From NCBI GenBank assembly GCA_001916965.1, contig MNTL01000066.1:1-41486 (forward strand): a stretch of 41,486 nucleotides of DNA, in the 5' to 3' direction. This document shows positions 1 through 7,892 of the stretch, in pieces. This stretch comes from Roseburia sp. CAG:10041_57. GTDB lineage: Bacteria > Bacillota > Clostridia > Lachnospirales > Lachnospiraceae. The stretch's first letter is position 1. The number at the start of each line of letters is the position of its first letter. Below the pieces are notes generated by a model that saw nothing but the letters and a program-made list of their open reading frames with translations, did not search any database and was not told the DNA's origin. Both the position numbers and the translations under genes were made by a program.

Positions 1-61
1 CATGGGTGTAAGTGCAGAGATGCACTGAGCTGAATGTCACTAATAGGTCGAGGGCTTATCC
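1..61 (+). rRNA. 23S ribosomal RNA, 3' end (partial)
   Basis: The first 61 bases match the conserved end of bacterial 23S rRNA: the terminal hairpin region, then 'actaataggtcgagggctta', which sits at the extreme 3' end of the molecule. The rest of the gene lies to the left of the window. The exact mature end is estimated from the usual position of this motif. The 136 bases that follow, up to the first tRNA, contain small hairpins (for example GAGAAT...ATTCTC) that could be processing signals, but no 5S rRNA. Confidence 0.88.
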
Positions 62-197
62 GGGAAGGCACAGGAAAGAGATACAAAAGGATGAAGATAA
101 TTTTCTTATTCGGTTTTGAGGGAACACCCCTTGAAAATTTGCTGGAACTGCTGAGAATGCAGAGTATTCTCATGGTGGTTTGCGAAGCAAAACATTT

Positions 198-269
198 TCC
201 TCGATAGCTCAATGGTAGAGCACTCGGCTGTTAACCGAGTTGTTGTAGGTTCGAGCCCTACTCGGGGAG
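198..269 (+). tRNA. tRNA-Asn (GTT)
   Basis: A full cloverleaf is visible. The acceptor stem 198-204 pairs with 262-268 (one T-G pair), the anticodon stem CTCGG/CCGAG frames the anticodon GTT, and the T-arm is intact with loop TTCGAGC. The discriminator base is G269. No CCA is encoded, so the 3' end must be added by CCA nucleotidyltransferase. It is the first of eight tRNAs downstream of the rRNA operon. Confidence 0.95.
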
Positions 270-300
270 TTAAGCGCGGAACGAATCCGATGCTGTTTAA

Positions 301-372
301 GGCTCCGTGGTCAAGCGGTTAAGACATCGCCCTTTCACGGCGGTAACACGGGTTCGATTCCCGTCGGAGAAT
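301..372 (+). tRNA. tRNA-Glu (TTC), first two acceptor pairs mismatched
   Basis: The anticodon loop CTTTCAC gives TTC (Glu), and the D-, anticodon and T-arms (ACGGG/CCCGT) are well formed. The acceptor stem is odd: 301-307 (GGCTCCG) faces 365-371 (CGGAGAA), so G301-A371 and G302-A370 do not pair while the inner five pairs are good. Related tRNA-Glu genes normally close this stem. It may be a decaying copy or tolerate the mismatch. No CCA is encoded. Confidence 0.85.
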
Positions 373-397
373 GTATATTCTGCATAATTCATGTTAT

Positions 398-470
398 GCC
401 GATGTGGCTCAATTGGCAGAGCAGCTGATTTGTAATCAGCAGGTTATCGGTTCGAGTCCGATCATCGGCT
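398..470 (+). tRNA. tRNA-Thr (TGT)
   Basis: The acceptor stem GCCGATG/CATCGGC is perfect, the anticodon stem CTGAT/ATCAG frames TGT, and the T-arm ATCGG/CCGAT is perfect. The discriminator is T470 and no CCA is encoded. Confidence 0.95.
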
Positions 471-503
471 TTACCTTTTAAAGGTATGACTCAAGAGGTA
501 TGC

Positions 504-577
504 GGACCTTTAGCTCAGTTGGTTAGAGCAACCGGCTCATAACCGGTCGGTCCTGGGTTCGAGTCCCCGAAGGTCCA
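504..577 (+). tRNA. tRNA with CAT anticodon (elongator Met or lysidine-modified Ile2)
   Basis: The acceptor stem GGACCTT/AAGGTCC is perfect and the anticodon stem ACCGG/CCGGT frames CAT. The first base pair is G-C, so this is not initiator tRNA-fMet, which carries an unpaired first position. The acceptor and D-arm resemble the Bacillus tRNA-Ile2 type, whose C34 is turned into lysidine to read AUA, but elongator Met cannot be excluded by eye. The T-stem CTGGG/CCCCG has one T-C mismatch. Confidence 0.85.
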
Positions 578-602
578 GTTATTTTCAATTATTTGTTTAT
601 AT

Positions 603-676
603 GGCCTAGTGGCTCAGTTGGTTAGAGCGCCGCCCTGTCACGGCGGAGGTCACGGGTTCGAGTCCCGTCTGGGTCG
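603..676 (+). tRNA. tRNA-Asp (GTC)
   Basis: The acceptor stem GGCCTAG/CTGGGTC pairs with two G-T pairs, the anticodon stem CCGCC/GGCGG frames GTC, and the T-arm ACGGG/CCCGT is intact. The discriminator is G676, as expected for tRNA-Asp. Confidence 0.95.
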
Positions 677-704
677 TTGGCGATAATAATTTTTTTGTTT
701 GTTT

Positions 705-777
705 GGGATCTTAGCTCAGCTGGGAGAGCATCTGCCTTACAAGCAGAGGGTCACAGGTTCGAGCCCTGTAGGTCCCA
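705..777 (+). tRNA. tRNA-Val (TAC)
   Basis: The acceptor stem GGGATCT/AGGTCCC is paired (one T-G), the anticodon stem TCTGC/GCAGA frames TAC, and the T-arm ACAGG/CCTGT is perfect. The discriminator A777 fits the valS T-box later in this window, whose specifier reads GTA and whose TGGT (11412-11415) would pair with an ACCA end. Confidence 0.95.
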
Positions 778-811
778 TTTACTACATAAGTAGTAATAAT
801 CAGATTAATAT

Positions 812-897
812 GCCGGCGTGGCGGAACTGGCAGACGCCCGGGACTTAAAATCCCGTGGGTAGCGATACCCGTACCGGTTCGATTCCGGTCGCCGGCA
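812..897 (+). tRNA. tRNA-Leu (TAA)
   Basis: This is a class II tRNA with a long variable arm (GTGGGTAGCGATACCCGT region). The acceptor stem GCCGGCG/CGCCGGC is perfect, the anticodon is TAA, and the T-arm ACCGG/CCGGT is perfect. The discriminator A897 is typical of tRNA-Leu. Confidence 0.95.
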
Positions 898-921
898 TTG
901 TTAATCACCTTAATTTCATAT

Positions 922-995
922 GTGCGTTTAGCTCAGCTGGATAGAGCGTTTGGCTACGGACCAAAAGGTCGGGGGTTCGAATCCTCTAACGCACG
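922..995 (+). tRNA. tRNA-Arg (ACG)
   Basis: The acceptor stem GTGCGTT/AACGCAC is perfect, the anticodon stem TTGGC/ACCAA region frames ACG (A34 is normally edited to inosine by TadA), and the T-loop is TTCGAAT. It is the last tRNA before the terminator at 1006. Confidence 0.95.
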
Positions 996-1005
996 TGATT
1001 AGAAT

Positions 1006-1045
1006 ATCGGAAATCCTTTGAAAAAGCAGGGATTTCCGATTTTTT
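1006..1045 (+). terminator. Rho-independent terminator of the rRNA/tRNA operon
   Basis: An 11-bp perfect stem (1006-1016 with 1030-1040, ATCGGAAATCC/GGATTTCCGAT) is followed directly by a run of Ts to 1045. It lies 11 bases after tRNA-Arg and closes the transcript. Confidence 0.9.
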
Positions 1046-1560
1046 ACTCATATCTAATTGTTACACTCTGTTACATTAAAGTATAGATCATACTAATCCT
1101 CATTTCCGTGCATATCCTTTGCATACAGCTGGAAATAAGGTACTATATGGATATAGTTTATTTTGTACGAAATTAAACGAAAATTTATACGTGCATTATT
1201 CACAAATAATATATGTATTTATCGTCAATATTTCCCATTGAAAATAAGTTGCACAATTGCTAATATAAAAACATACAAAGTAGTTAGCAGATTGGATAGA
1301 AAACGTAAAGTTTGATTCTAAGTAAATGTTAGTTGTATATTGACCGCAGAAAGTGGAACTGAGCGGTTTTACTTATGTAAATTTTTGGAATCGTTTCCGA
1401 TGATTAAAAATGCACGAAATTAGATTGCTTTCTATATGTTAATTATGTGCGTTTTGGAAGAAAATCTAGATAAGTAAATGAACAGGTTTATTAATGTTCT
1501 GCATGGGTAGAATTTTAATAATAGAAGAAACTAATATAATTAATTAAGGAGAGGAAAAAA
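1046..1560 (+). other. Gene-free 515-base leader before the maltodextrin operon
   Basis: I see no coding sequence in this AT-rich stretch. A weak promoter candidate is TTGTTA (1058) with TATAGA (1082) at 18 bases, which would give a leader of about 470 bases. An operator-like palindrome lies at 1385-1400. A small stem (ACCGC...GCGGT, about 1343-1367) is followed by TTTTA and could be an attenuator, but it is short. A good ribosome site (AAGGAGAGG) precedes the ATG at 1561. Confidence 0.5.
1385..1400. promoter_or_regulatory. Candidate LacI-family / CcpA (cre-like) operator
   Basis: The site TTGGAATCGTTTCCGA has GGAA and TTCC half-sites in inverted orientation around a central CG. That is the layout of LacI/GalR-family operators, including the catabolite element bound by CcpA. 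It departs from the B. subtilis cre consensus at about three positions. Its place upstream of a sugar-uptake operon supports the idea; no regulator gene is adjacent. Confidence 0.45.
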
Positions 1561-2895
1561 ATGAAAAAGCGTGTTTTATCATTAGTTATGTCAACAGCAA
1601 TGGTTGCATCTGTATTAACAGCATGCGGAAGCTCAGCAGAAGCTCCTGCAACAGATAATAATGCAGCAGCAACAGAGACTAAGACAGAGGCAGCAGCAGC
1701 AACAACAGCAGCAGCAACAACAGAAGCAGCTGCAACAGAGGAAGTTACTGATTACGGTACAGGTGAAATTAAGGTTTGGGTTGCTGAGAATGTTCAGACA
1801 TTTACCCAGGATCAGATTAAGGCATTCCAGGATGCAAATCCTCAGTATGCCGGATACACAGTAACAGTTGAGCCGGTAGGTGAGGGTGATGCATCAAGCA
1901 ACATGATCACAGACGTTGAGGGTGGAGCTGATATCTACGGATTTGCTCAGGACCAGTTAGCTCGTCTGGTATCCGCAGGTGCATTAATGCCTATCACAGG
2001 TGACTATGCTACAGCAGTTACAACAAACAATGACGCAGGTGCAGCAGCAGCAGCTACAATGTCTGATACTGTATTTGCATTCCCTCTGACATCTGACAAC
2101 GGATATTTCTTATATTATGATAAGAGTGTTGTTACAGATCCAACATCTCTCGATGCTATCGTAGCTGACTGCGAGAAGGCAGGCAAGAACATCTACATGG
2201 AGATTAACTCCGGCTGGTATCAGACAGCATTCTTCTTTGGTACAGGCTGTACATTAACATATGATACAGATGATGCCGGTAACTTTACAGTATGCAACGC
2301 AGATTATGCTTCAGATAACGGTGTTAAGGCTCTTAAGGGTATCATCAATCTGCATAAGTCATCTTCATTTGTAAATGGTTCTTCAGCAAGCAGCGCATCT
2401 AATATCGGTGCTATCGTAGATGGTACATGGGATGCTGGTGCTCTTAAGGATTTACTTGGTGACAACTATGCTTGTACTAAGCTTCCTTCTTTCACAGTTG
2501 ACGGTACAGATTATCAGTTAAGCGGATTTGGTGGATTTAAGTTATTAGGTGTTAAACCTCAGACAGATGCTAACAAGATGGCTGTATGCCTTGCAATCGC
2601 TAATTACCTTACTGGTGAAGAGTGCCAGATTGCACGTTACAATGCAGTAGCTTGGGGTCCTTCTAACTTAACAGCACAGCAGGACAGCAGTGTTCAGTCT
2701 GATGAAGCTCTTTCCGCATTAGCAGAACAGCTAGCATACACAATCCCTCAGGGACAGTACCCTAACGATTACTGGACACTTGCAACATCTCTTGGTGATT
2801 CTATTATCGCTGGTGATTATGACAATGCTTCTGATGATGATTTGATGAAGGCTCTTGAATCCTTCCAGTCTTCTTGCGAATCTTACGCACAGTAA
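1561..2895 (+). CDS. Maltodextrin-type ABC transporter substrate-binding lipoprotein
   Basis: This 444-residue protein is a family 1 extracellular sugar-binding protein (MalE/MdxE type) that would capture malto-oligosaccharides at the cell surface. It starts with a lipoprotein signal peptide ending in LTAC (lipid-attached Cys at about residue 22), then an Ala/Thr/Glu-rich flexible linker to about residue 64, then the mature domain from 'GEIKVWVAENVQTFTQDQ'. The pattern of a later 'IVDGTWDAG' segment is typical of MalE-like proteins. Two MalF/MalG-type permeases and an amylase follow on the same strand, which gives the substrate guess. A strong RBS (AAGGAGAGG) fixes the start. The sugar specificity is inferred from the neighbours, not from binding residues. 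Confidence 0.88.
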   Translation: MKKRVLSLVMSTAMVASVLTACGSSAEAPATDNNAAATETKTEAAAATTAAATTEAAATEEVTDYGTGEIKVWVAENVQTFTQDQIKAFQDANPQYAGYTVTVEPVGEGDASSNMITDVEGGADIYGFAQDQLARLVSAGALMPITGDYATAVTTNNDAGAAAAATMSDTVFAFPLTSDNGYFLYYDKSVVTDPTSLDAIVADCEKAGKNIYMEINSGWYQTAFFFGTGCTLTYDTDDAGNFTVCNADYASDNGVKALKGIINLHKSSSFVNGSSASSASNIGAIVDGTWDAGALKDLLGDNYACTKLPSFTVDGTDYQLSGFGGFKLLGVKPQTDANKMAVCLAIANYLTGEECQIARYNAVAWGPSNLTAQQDSSVQSDEALSALAEQLAYTIPQGQYPNDYWTLATSLGDSIIAGDYDNASDDDLMKALESFQSSCESYAQ

Positions 2896-2935
2896 GTAAT
2901 AGTAATTAGATTACTATAGTGAATAAACAGGATTG

Positions 2936-2960
2936 GACAGGGAGAGACAATCTCCCTGTC
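2936..2960 (+). promoter_or_regulatory. Intercistronic stem-loop between binding protein and permease genes
   Basis: A perfect 10-bp GC-rich stem (GACAGGGAGA with TCTCCCTGTC, loop GACAA) sits 40 bases after the binding-protein stop. It has no clean T-run directly after it, so it is more likely an mRNA-stabilising or partial-termination element than a full terminator. A smaller hairpin (2899-2917) precedes it. Such elements commonly make the binding protein more abundant than the permeases. Confidence 0.6.
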
Positions 2961-3045
2961 TGGTCTTATAAAAAATTATCTTGCTTTTGTAGGTGAAACA
3001 TTCTGCATGGATTGCCTGCAATGATAAACACAATCTGGAGGGAAT

Positions 3046-4467
3046 ATGAAAGAAGAAAAAAACTCTGGTAAGGGCAATGTATTTAAAAATGCAGGAAGTG
3101 CAATTGGTAGATTTTTTCAATGGATTGGTGCTGATTTAAAAGAAATCGGTGTTACCTTTGCAAAAGGTGATTGGAAGACACGAATTTCATATCTGATTAT
3201 GGGATTTGGACAGCTGATGCGCAAGCAGTTTGCTCGCGGTATCGCTTTTTTGGCTATAGAAGTAGCATTTATTTTGTATATTGTAAATTTTGGCTCCAAG
3301 TATCTGGCTGATTTAGCTACATTAGGTACTCATGGCAGAGGATTTAATCCGGATGGAACAGTTTCCTATGGTGATAACAGTTTCCTTATTCTGTTATACA
3401 GTGTGCTGAGTATTATCATTATACTTGCATTTATTCTTGTATGGAGAATGAATGTCAGGGATAACCGTAAATGTCAGCTTATTCTGGAATCAGGTAAATC
3501 TCTTCCGACAAACAGACAGGATTTACATTCATTACTGGATCAGAATTTTGATAAGACTCTTTTGGCATTACCTTGCCTGGGAATCTTTATTTTCACAGTT
3601 GTACCTATTATATTCATGATTTGTATAGCATTTACTAATTATGATTATAACCATCAGCCTCCTTCACAGTTATTTACCTGGGTAGGATGGACGAACTTTA
3701 AGAATTTGTTCTCATTCGGAACAAATGGATTTGGTTCTACATTTGGCACGGTATTAAGCTGGACATTAATTTGGGCATTCTTTGCAACTTTCCTGAACTA
3801 TTTCCTGGGAATGGCAGTTGCGATTTTAATAAATAAGAAGGGCATTAAGTTCAAGAAGCTCTGGAGAACGATTCTCGTTATGACGATCGCAGTTCCTCAG
3901 TTCGTATCTCTGCTGTATGTCGGTAAAATGTTTGCGACAGACGGACTTGTTAATGCATATTTATTGAAATGGGGTCTGATCAGTCAGGCAATCCCATTCT
4001 GGGCAAACGGAACTTATGCAAAGATTCTGATTATCCTGATTAACTTATGGATTGGTATTCCATATATGATGTTGATTTCAACAGGACTTTTGATGAATAT
4101 TCCGGCAGATTTATATGAAAGTGCACGTATAGATGGTGCTAATCCGGTTCAGATGTTTATGAAGATTACGCTTCCATATATGTTATTCGTAACAGGACCA
4201 TTCCTGTTGACACAGTTTACAGGCAATCTGAACAACTTTAACGTTATCTTCCTGTTGACGCAGGGAAATCCACAGTCCATGAAGCTGGCTGGTGGCGCCG
4301 GTTATACAGATCTTTTGGTAACATGGCTGTATAAGATGACAGTACAGGATACAGATTATAAGATGGCGGCAGTTATTGGTATTATGGTATTCCTGGTAAC
4401 AGCAGTTATTTCACTGGTAGTATACAATATCTTACCTTCAGTTAAGGATGAGGAGGGATTCCAATAA
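3046..4467 (+). CDS. MalF-type sugar ABC transporter permease
   Basis: This 473-residue integral membrane protein is one half of the membrane channel of the maltodextrin importer. It has an amphipathic N-terminus, two membrane segments between about residues 55 and 145, a cytoplasmic stretch, then the binding-protein-dependent transport domain (residues about 180-470). The EAA-type loop that docks the ATPase reads 'ESARIDGANPVQMFMKITLP'. The extra N-terminal membrane segments are a MalF feature. The RBS GGAGG lies just before the ATG. Its stop overlaps the next start by 1 base (TAATGG), so the two permeases are translationally coupled. Confidence 0.9.
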   Translation: MKEEKNSGKGNVFKNAGSAIGRFFQWIGADLKEIGVTFAKGDWKTRISYLIMGFGQLMRKQFARGIAFLAIEVAFILYIVNFGSKYLADLATLGTHGRGFNPDGTVSYGDNSFLILLYSVLSIIIILAFILVWRMNVRDNRKCQLILESGKSLPTNRQDLHSLLDQNFDKTLLALPCLGIFIFTVVPIIFMICIAFTNYDYNHQPPSQLFTWVGWTNFKNLFSFGTNGFGSTFGTVLSWTLIWAFFATFLNYFLGMAVAILINKKGIKFKKLWRTILVMTIAVPQFVSLLYVGKMFATDGLVNAYLLKWGLISQAIPFWANGTYAKILIILINLWIGIPYMMLISTGLLMNIPADLYESARIDGANPVQMFMKITLPYMLFVTGPFLLTQFTGNLNNFNVIFLLTQGNPQSMKLAGGAGYTDLLVTWLYKMTVQDTDYKMAAVIGIMVFLVTAVISLVVYNILPSVKDEEGFQ

Positions 4468-5339
4468 TGGCACAGTCAAAGAAAATTCATAAACAACATA
4501 AGAAATTGGGAAATGCAATTGCTTATCTTGTATTGATTATCATCAGTATCATATGGCTTTTCCCATTTGTATGCTTATTTTTACAGAGCTTCCGTTCTTA
4601 TATTACAGAGTTCGGTGGCATGGTTAATTATCTGCTGCCTAAGGAATTTTCTTTAGATTCCTACAAGTTCCTGTTCAGTAAGGATTGTCAGTTCTTCAAA
4701 TGGTATGGCAACACATTAAAGATTGCGGTTGCAGTTACAATTTGTAACACGATTGTAGTTATCTGTGTGAGCTATGCATTATCCAGACTTCGTTTCAAAG
4801 GTCGTAAGGCATTGATGAATTTCTGGCTGGTGCTGGGTATGTTCCCTGGTTTCCTTACCATGATCTGCTTGTATTTCCTGTTAAAGCAGTTTGGATTGAC
4901 ACAGGCAGGTGCAATTCCTGGATTGATCCTGATTTCTGTAGCAGGTTCCGGTATGGGATATTATGTATGTAAAGGTTACTTCGATACAATTCCAAAATCT
5001 CTGGATGAAGCTGCATTGATGGATGGTGCTACAAGGGCACAGATCCTTGTACAGATGATTATTCCATTATCTAAGCCTATTATTATTTATACTGCTTTGC
5101 TGGCGTTCATGGCTCCATGGTGTGATTATGTATTTGCTTCTTATGTTGCATTAGGTAACAGCGATAGCTATAACGTAGCCGTAGCAATGCAGAGATGGGT
5201 TTGGACAAATGATTATCAGGGATACTTTACCAGATTCTGTGCTGGTGGTATTCTGGTAGCAGTTCCTGTTACAATTCTCTTCATGTGCTTACAGAAGTAC
5301 TATGTAGAAGGTGTAACCGGTGGTGCTGTTAAGGGTTAA
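4467..5339 (+). CDS. MalG-type sugar ABC transporter permease
   Basis: This 290-residue protein is the second channel subunit of the maltodextrin importer. It has about six membrane segments and the EAA loop 'DEAALMDGATRAQILVQM', which contacts the ATPase. The length and the C-terminal 'YYVEGVTGGAVKG' match MalG proteins. It starts in the stop region of the MalF-type gene. No ATP-binding subunit is encoded in the locus, so the pair presumably uses a shared MsmX/MsiK-type ATPase encoded elsewhere. Confidence 0.92.
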   Translation: MAQSKKIHKQHKKLGNAIAYLVLIIISIIWLFPFVCLFLQSFRSYITEFGGMVNYLLPKEFSLDSYKFLFSKDCQFFKWYGNTLKIAVAVTICNTIVVICVSYALSRLRFKGRKALMNFWLVLGMFPGFLTMICLYFLLKQFGLTQAGAIPGLILISVAGSGMGYYVCKGYFDTIPKSLDEAALMDGATRAQILVQMIIPLSKPIIIYTALLAFMAPWCDYVFASYVALGNSDSYNVAVAMQRWVWTNDYQGYFTRFCAGGILVAVPVTILFMCLQKYYVEGVTGGAVKG

Positions 5340-5362
5340 TATGTGAGCATTGTTGTTTTTAT

Positions 5363-5393
5363 AAAATCGGTAGTCATTTTGACTGCCGATTTT
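5363..5393 (+). terminator. Hairpin between the permease genes and the amylase gene
   Basis: A 13-14-bp stem (5363-5375 with 5381-5393, one T-G pair) with a 3-base inner loop ends in TTTT and C. It resembles a Rho-independent terminator with a weak T-tract. Since the amylase starts 26 bases later on the same strand with no clear promoter between, partial read-through is likely. Confidence 0.65.
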
Positions 5394-5418
5394 CAATTTA
5401 TAGAAAGAGGGAGATAGA

Positions 5419-7155
5419 ATGAAGAAAAGGAAATACATAGTATGTATGCTTGGAATGGTGATGACTATGCTGTGTATGTCTGGTTGTGGGAAAGCAGCCA
5501 ATGATATGCAGGAATCTTATGAAGAGAGCGGAAGTATACAGGAAAACGGACAAGAGAAAACAAAGGAAAGCACACAGGAACACAGTCAGGCTGCAGATAC
5601 AGATGTAAATGAGACTGCAAATGCAGTTAGTGGCTGGATTGGGGATGAATATCCATATGAACAGGAATTACAGATTGTAGATGATAACTATCGCAATTAT
5701 TACGAAATATTTGTCTATTCCTTCTATGATTCTGATGGAGACGGTATTGGAGATCTGAATGGAGTGACACAGAAGCTTGATTATATCCAGAACATGGGAT
5801 TTAATGGTATCTGGTTAATGCCGGTATTCCAGTCTACAACATACCACAAATATGACACAGTAGATTACATGCAGATAGATCCGGAATATGGAAGTACAGA
5901 GGATATGCAGAATTTAATTGAGGAATGTCATAAGCGGGGGATCCGTATTATTTTGGACTTTGTTATGAATCATACTTCATCACAGCACCTCTGGTTCACA
6001 CAGGCGTGCGAATATCTGGAACAGCTGCCGCGGGGCGCAGAATCGGATGAGCAGGAATGCCCTTATGTAGGGTATTATCATTTTGCAAACGAACAGAAGC
6101 AGGACTATTACCAGGTTAAGAATACAGACTGGTACTATGAAGGTGTATTCTGGTCAGAAATGCCGGATCTGAATCTGGAGAATGAACAATTACGTGCAGA
6201 ATTAGAGCAGATCGCATCATATTGGATTGGAATGGGTATTGATGGTTTCAGAATGGATGCTGCAATGCATTTTGAAGAGAATGATGCGACAACCAATACA
6301 AAGATACTGAACTGGTTCTATGAGTACTGTCTGAGTCAGAATCCGGATTTCTATATGGTATCAGAAGTATGGGCAAATGAAGCTACCGTTGCAGATTATT
6401 ATACAAGCGGCACTCCAAGTATGTTTAACTTTGATCTGGCAGATAAGGAAGGTAAGCTGATCAAGGCAGCAAGAGGAACATATAAGGCTGCCAATCTTGT
6501 GCAGTCCATGCTGAAATACCAGACGGATTTTGCCGCAGAGAATCCTGATTATATAGATGCTCCTTTTATTACCAATCATGATATGGGACGCGTGGCGAAT
6601 GCACTTCGAAATGATCCGGATGATCTGAAGATGGCAGGAGGTTTGCTTATGACATTGAGCGGTAATCCTTTTGTATATTATGGAGAAGAGATTGGTATGT
6701 CCAGCGCAGGAACCAAGGACGAGAATAAGAGACTGCCTTTTATATGGTCAGATACGGATACAGCCGGAATGACCAAAGGACCAAAGGATGCAGAGGCAGG
6801 AATTATTTCGGCTTTTGCTGGCGTAGAGGAACAGCAGGCTGATCTTGATTCTATATTAAATTATTATAAGAGAGCTCTCAGACTGCGAAATGAGAATCCT
6901 GAGTTAGCAAGAGGAACCATAGAAGCAGTAGAGACCTTGTGTGACGGACATCAGGCTGTAATCACAAAGACATGGGAAGACAGCACCATTGCAGTAGTAT
7001 ATAATACTTCGGATGAAGCCATAGAGGTTAATTTGGCAGGCTCAGCCATAGATTCTATGGCAATCAGGGGATACCTGACACTGCATGGAGAAGCGATTAC
7101 CCTGGAGAACGGAGTACTTACAATGCCAGCACAATCCATATGTATTATGAAGTGA
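5419..7155 (+). CDS. Surface lipoprotein alpha-amylase (GH13)
   Basis: This 578-residue enzyme would cut alpha-1,4-glucans at the cell surface and feed the transporter encoded upstream. A lipoprotein signal ends in MSGC (Cys at about residue 23), followed by a polar linker to about residue 60 and a GH13 (beta/alpha)8 barrel. All four conserved GH13 regions are visible: DFVMNH (180-185), GFRMD with the nucleophile Asp280, SEVW with the acid/base Glu316, and NHD with Asp388. An early 'FYDSDGDGIGDLNG' matches the calcium-binding start of the barrel. The C-terminus is a beta domain. An exact specificity (amylase, neopullulanase or glucosidase) cannot be read from the sequence alone. Confidence 0.92.
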   Translation: MKKRKYIVCMLGMVMTMLCMSGCGKAANDMQESYEESGSIQENGQEKTKESTQEHSQAADTDVNETANAVSGWIGDEYPYEQELQIVDDNYRNYYEIFVYSFYDSDGDGIGDLNGVTQKLDYIQNMGFNGIWLMPVFQSTTYHKYDTVDYMQIDPEYGSTEDMQNLIEECHKRGIRIILDFVMNHTSSQHLWFTQACEYLEQLPRGAESDEQECPYVGYYHFANEQKQDYYQVKNTDWYYEGVFWSEMPDLNLENEQLRAELEQIASYWIGMGIDGFRMDAAMHFEENDATTNTKILNWFYEYCLSQNPDFYMVSEVWANEATVADYYTSGTPSMFNFDLADKEGKLIKAARGTYKAANLVQSMLKYQTDFAAENPDYIDAPFITNHDMGRVANALRNDPDDLKMAGGLLMTLSGNPFVYYGEEIGMSSAGTKDENKRLPFIWSDTDTAGMTKGPKDAEAGIISAFAGVEEQQADLDSILNYYKRALRLRNENPELARGTIEAVETLCDGHQAVITKTWEDSTIAVVYNTSDEAIEVNLAGSAIDSMAIRGYLTLHGEAITLENGVLTMPAQSICIMK

Positions 7156-7207
7156 TATATTGTTTTTTGGAAGCATTTATATTATAGTAAGTAATGAGGA
7201 TGCAGAT

Positions 7208-7828
7208 ATGAAAATATATATTATTCGACATGGCGAGACAGATTGGAATAAGGTCAGACGTCTACAGGGGCGTTCAGATATTCCTTTGAATGAAGAAGGC
7301 AGGAGATTGGCAAGGATTACCGGCGAAGCTCTTAGCAGTGTGAATTTCAGGTGTATTTATACCAGTCCTTTGCGAAGGGCTAAGGAAACAGCAATGCTGG
7401 TGAAGGGTGACAGACAGATTGATGTAATTGAAGATGAGAGATTACAAGAGATTAGTTTCGGCATTTATGAAGGACATTGCTGTGCAAAAGACAATTATGA
7501 GATTCCGGATCCGGATTTTATGAATTTCTTTACACGACCGGATCAGTATCATCCACCTGAGGGCGCAGAATCCATAGAAGAATTATGTGCAAGAACCACT
7601 GATTTTTTGCAGGAATTGGTACATACTACACAGTATGGAGCTGAGGATGCAATACTGCTTTCTACACATGGGGCAGCACTTCGGGGATTGTTATCTTCGG
7701 TAGAAAAGACTGATATTGCGCATTTTTGGCAGGGCGGGGTACATAAGAATTGTGCAGTTACGATTCTTGATGTAACAGATGGCATTATTACCCTGGTTGT
7801 AGAAGGTAAAACATATTACGATGAATAG
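7208..7828 (+). CDS. Histidine phosphatase family protein (phosphoglycerate mutase-like)
   Basis: This protein of 206 residues belongs to the histidine phosphatase superfamily (PhoE / CobC / GpmB type). The catalytic RHGE motif is at residues 7-10 (His8), the second Arg lies in 'YTSPLRRAKETA', and the second catalytic His is in 'STHGAALRG'. The start is taken at 7208, where 'MKIYIIRHGE' begins, rather than the upstream in-frame ATG at 7160, because family members begin at this strand. It follows the amylase by 52 bases. The substrate is unknown; in the family it ranges from sugar phosphates to alpha-ribazole phosphate. Confidence 0.88.
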   Translation: MKIYIIRHGETDWNKVRRLQGRSDIPLNEEGRRLARITGEALSSVNFRCIYTSPLRRAKETAMLVKGDRQIDVIEDERLQEISFGIYEGHCCAKDNYEIPDPDFMNFFTRPDQYHPPEGAESIEELCARTTDFLQELVHTTQYGAEDAILLSTHGAALRGLLSSVEKTDIAHFWQGGVHKNCAVTILDVTDGIITLVVEGKTYYDE

Positions 7829-7892
7829 TTACAAAATATTGCAGTAATCAGGTAATTGTGAGCGAAGTGAATGACGAAAGAAGGCGGGCATA

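Noticed and set aside
711..908. Minus-strand open frame across tRNA-Val and tRNA-Leu
   Set aside because: It is antisense to two well-formed tRNA genes and has no ribosome site.
1661..1864. Gln-rich open frame in the repeated gca/aca stretch of the binding-protein gene
   Set aside because: It is a shadow of the Ala/Thr-rich linker of the lipoprotein read in another frame; no ribosome site precedes it.
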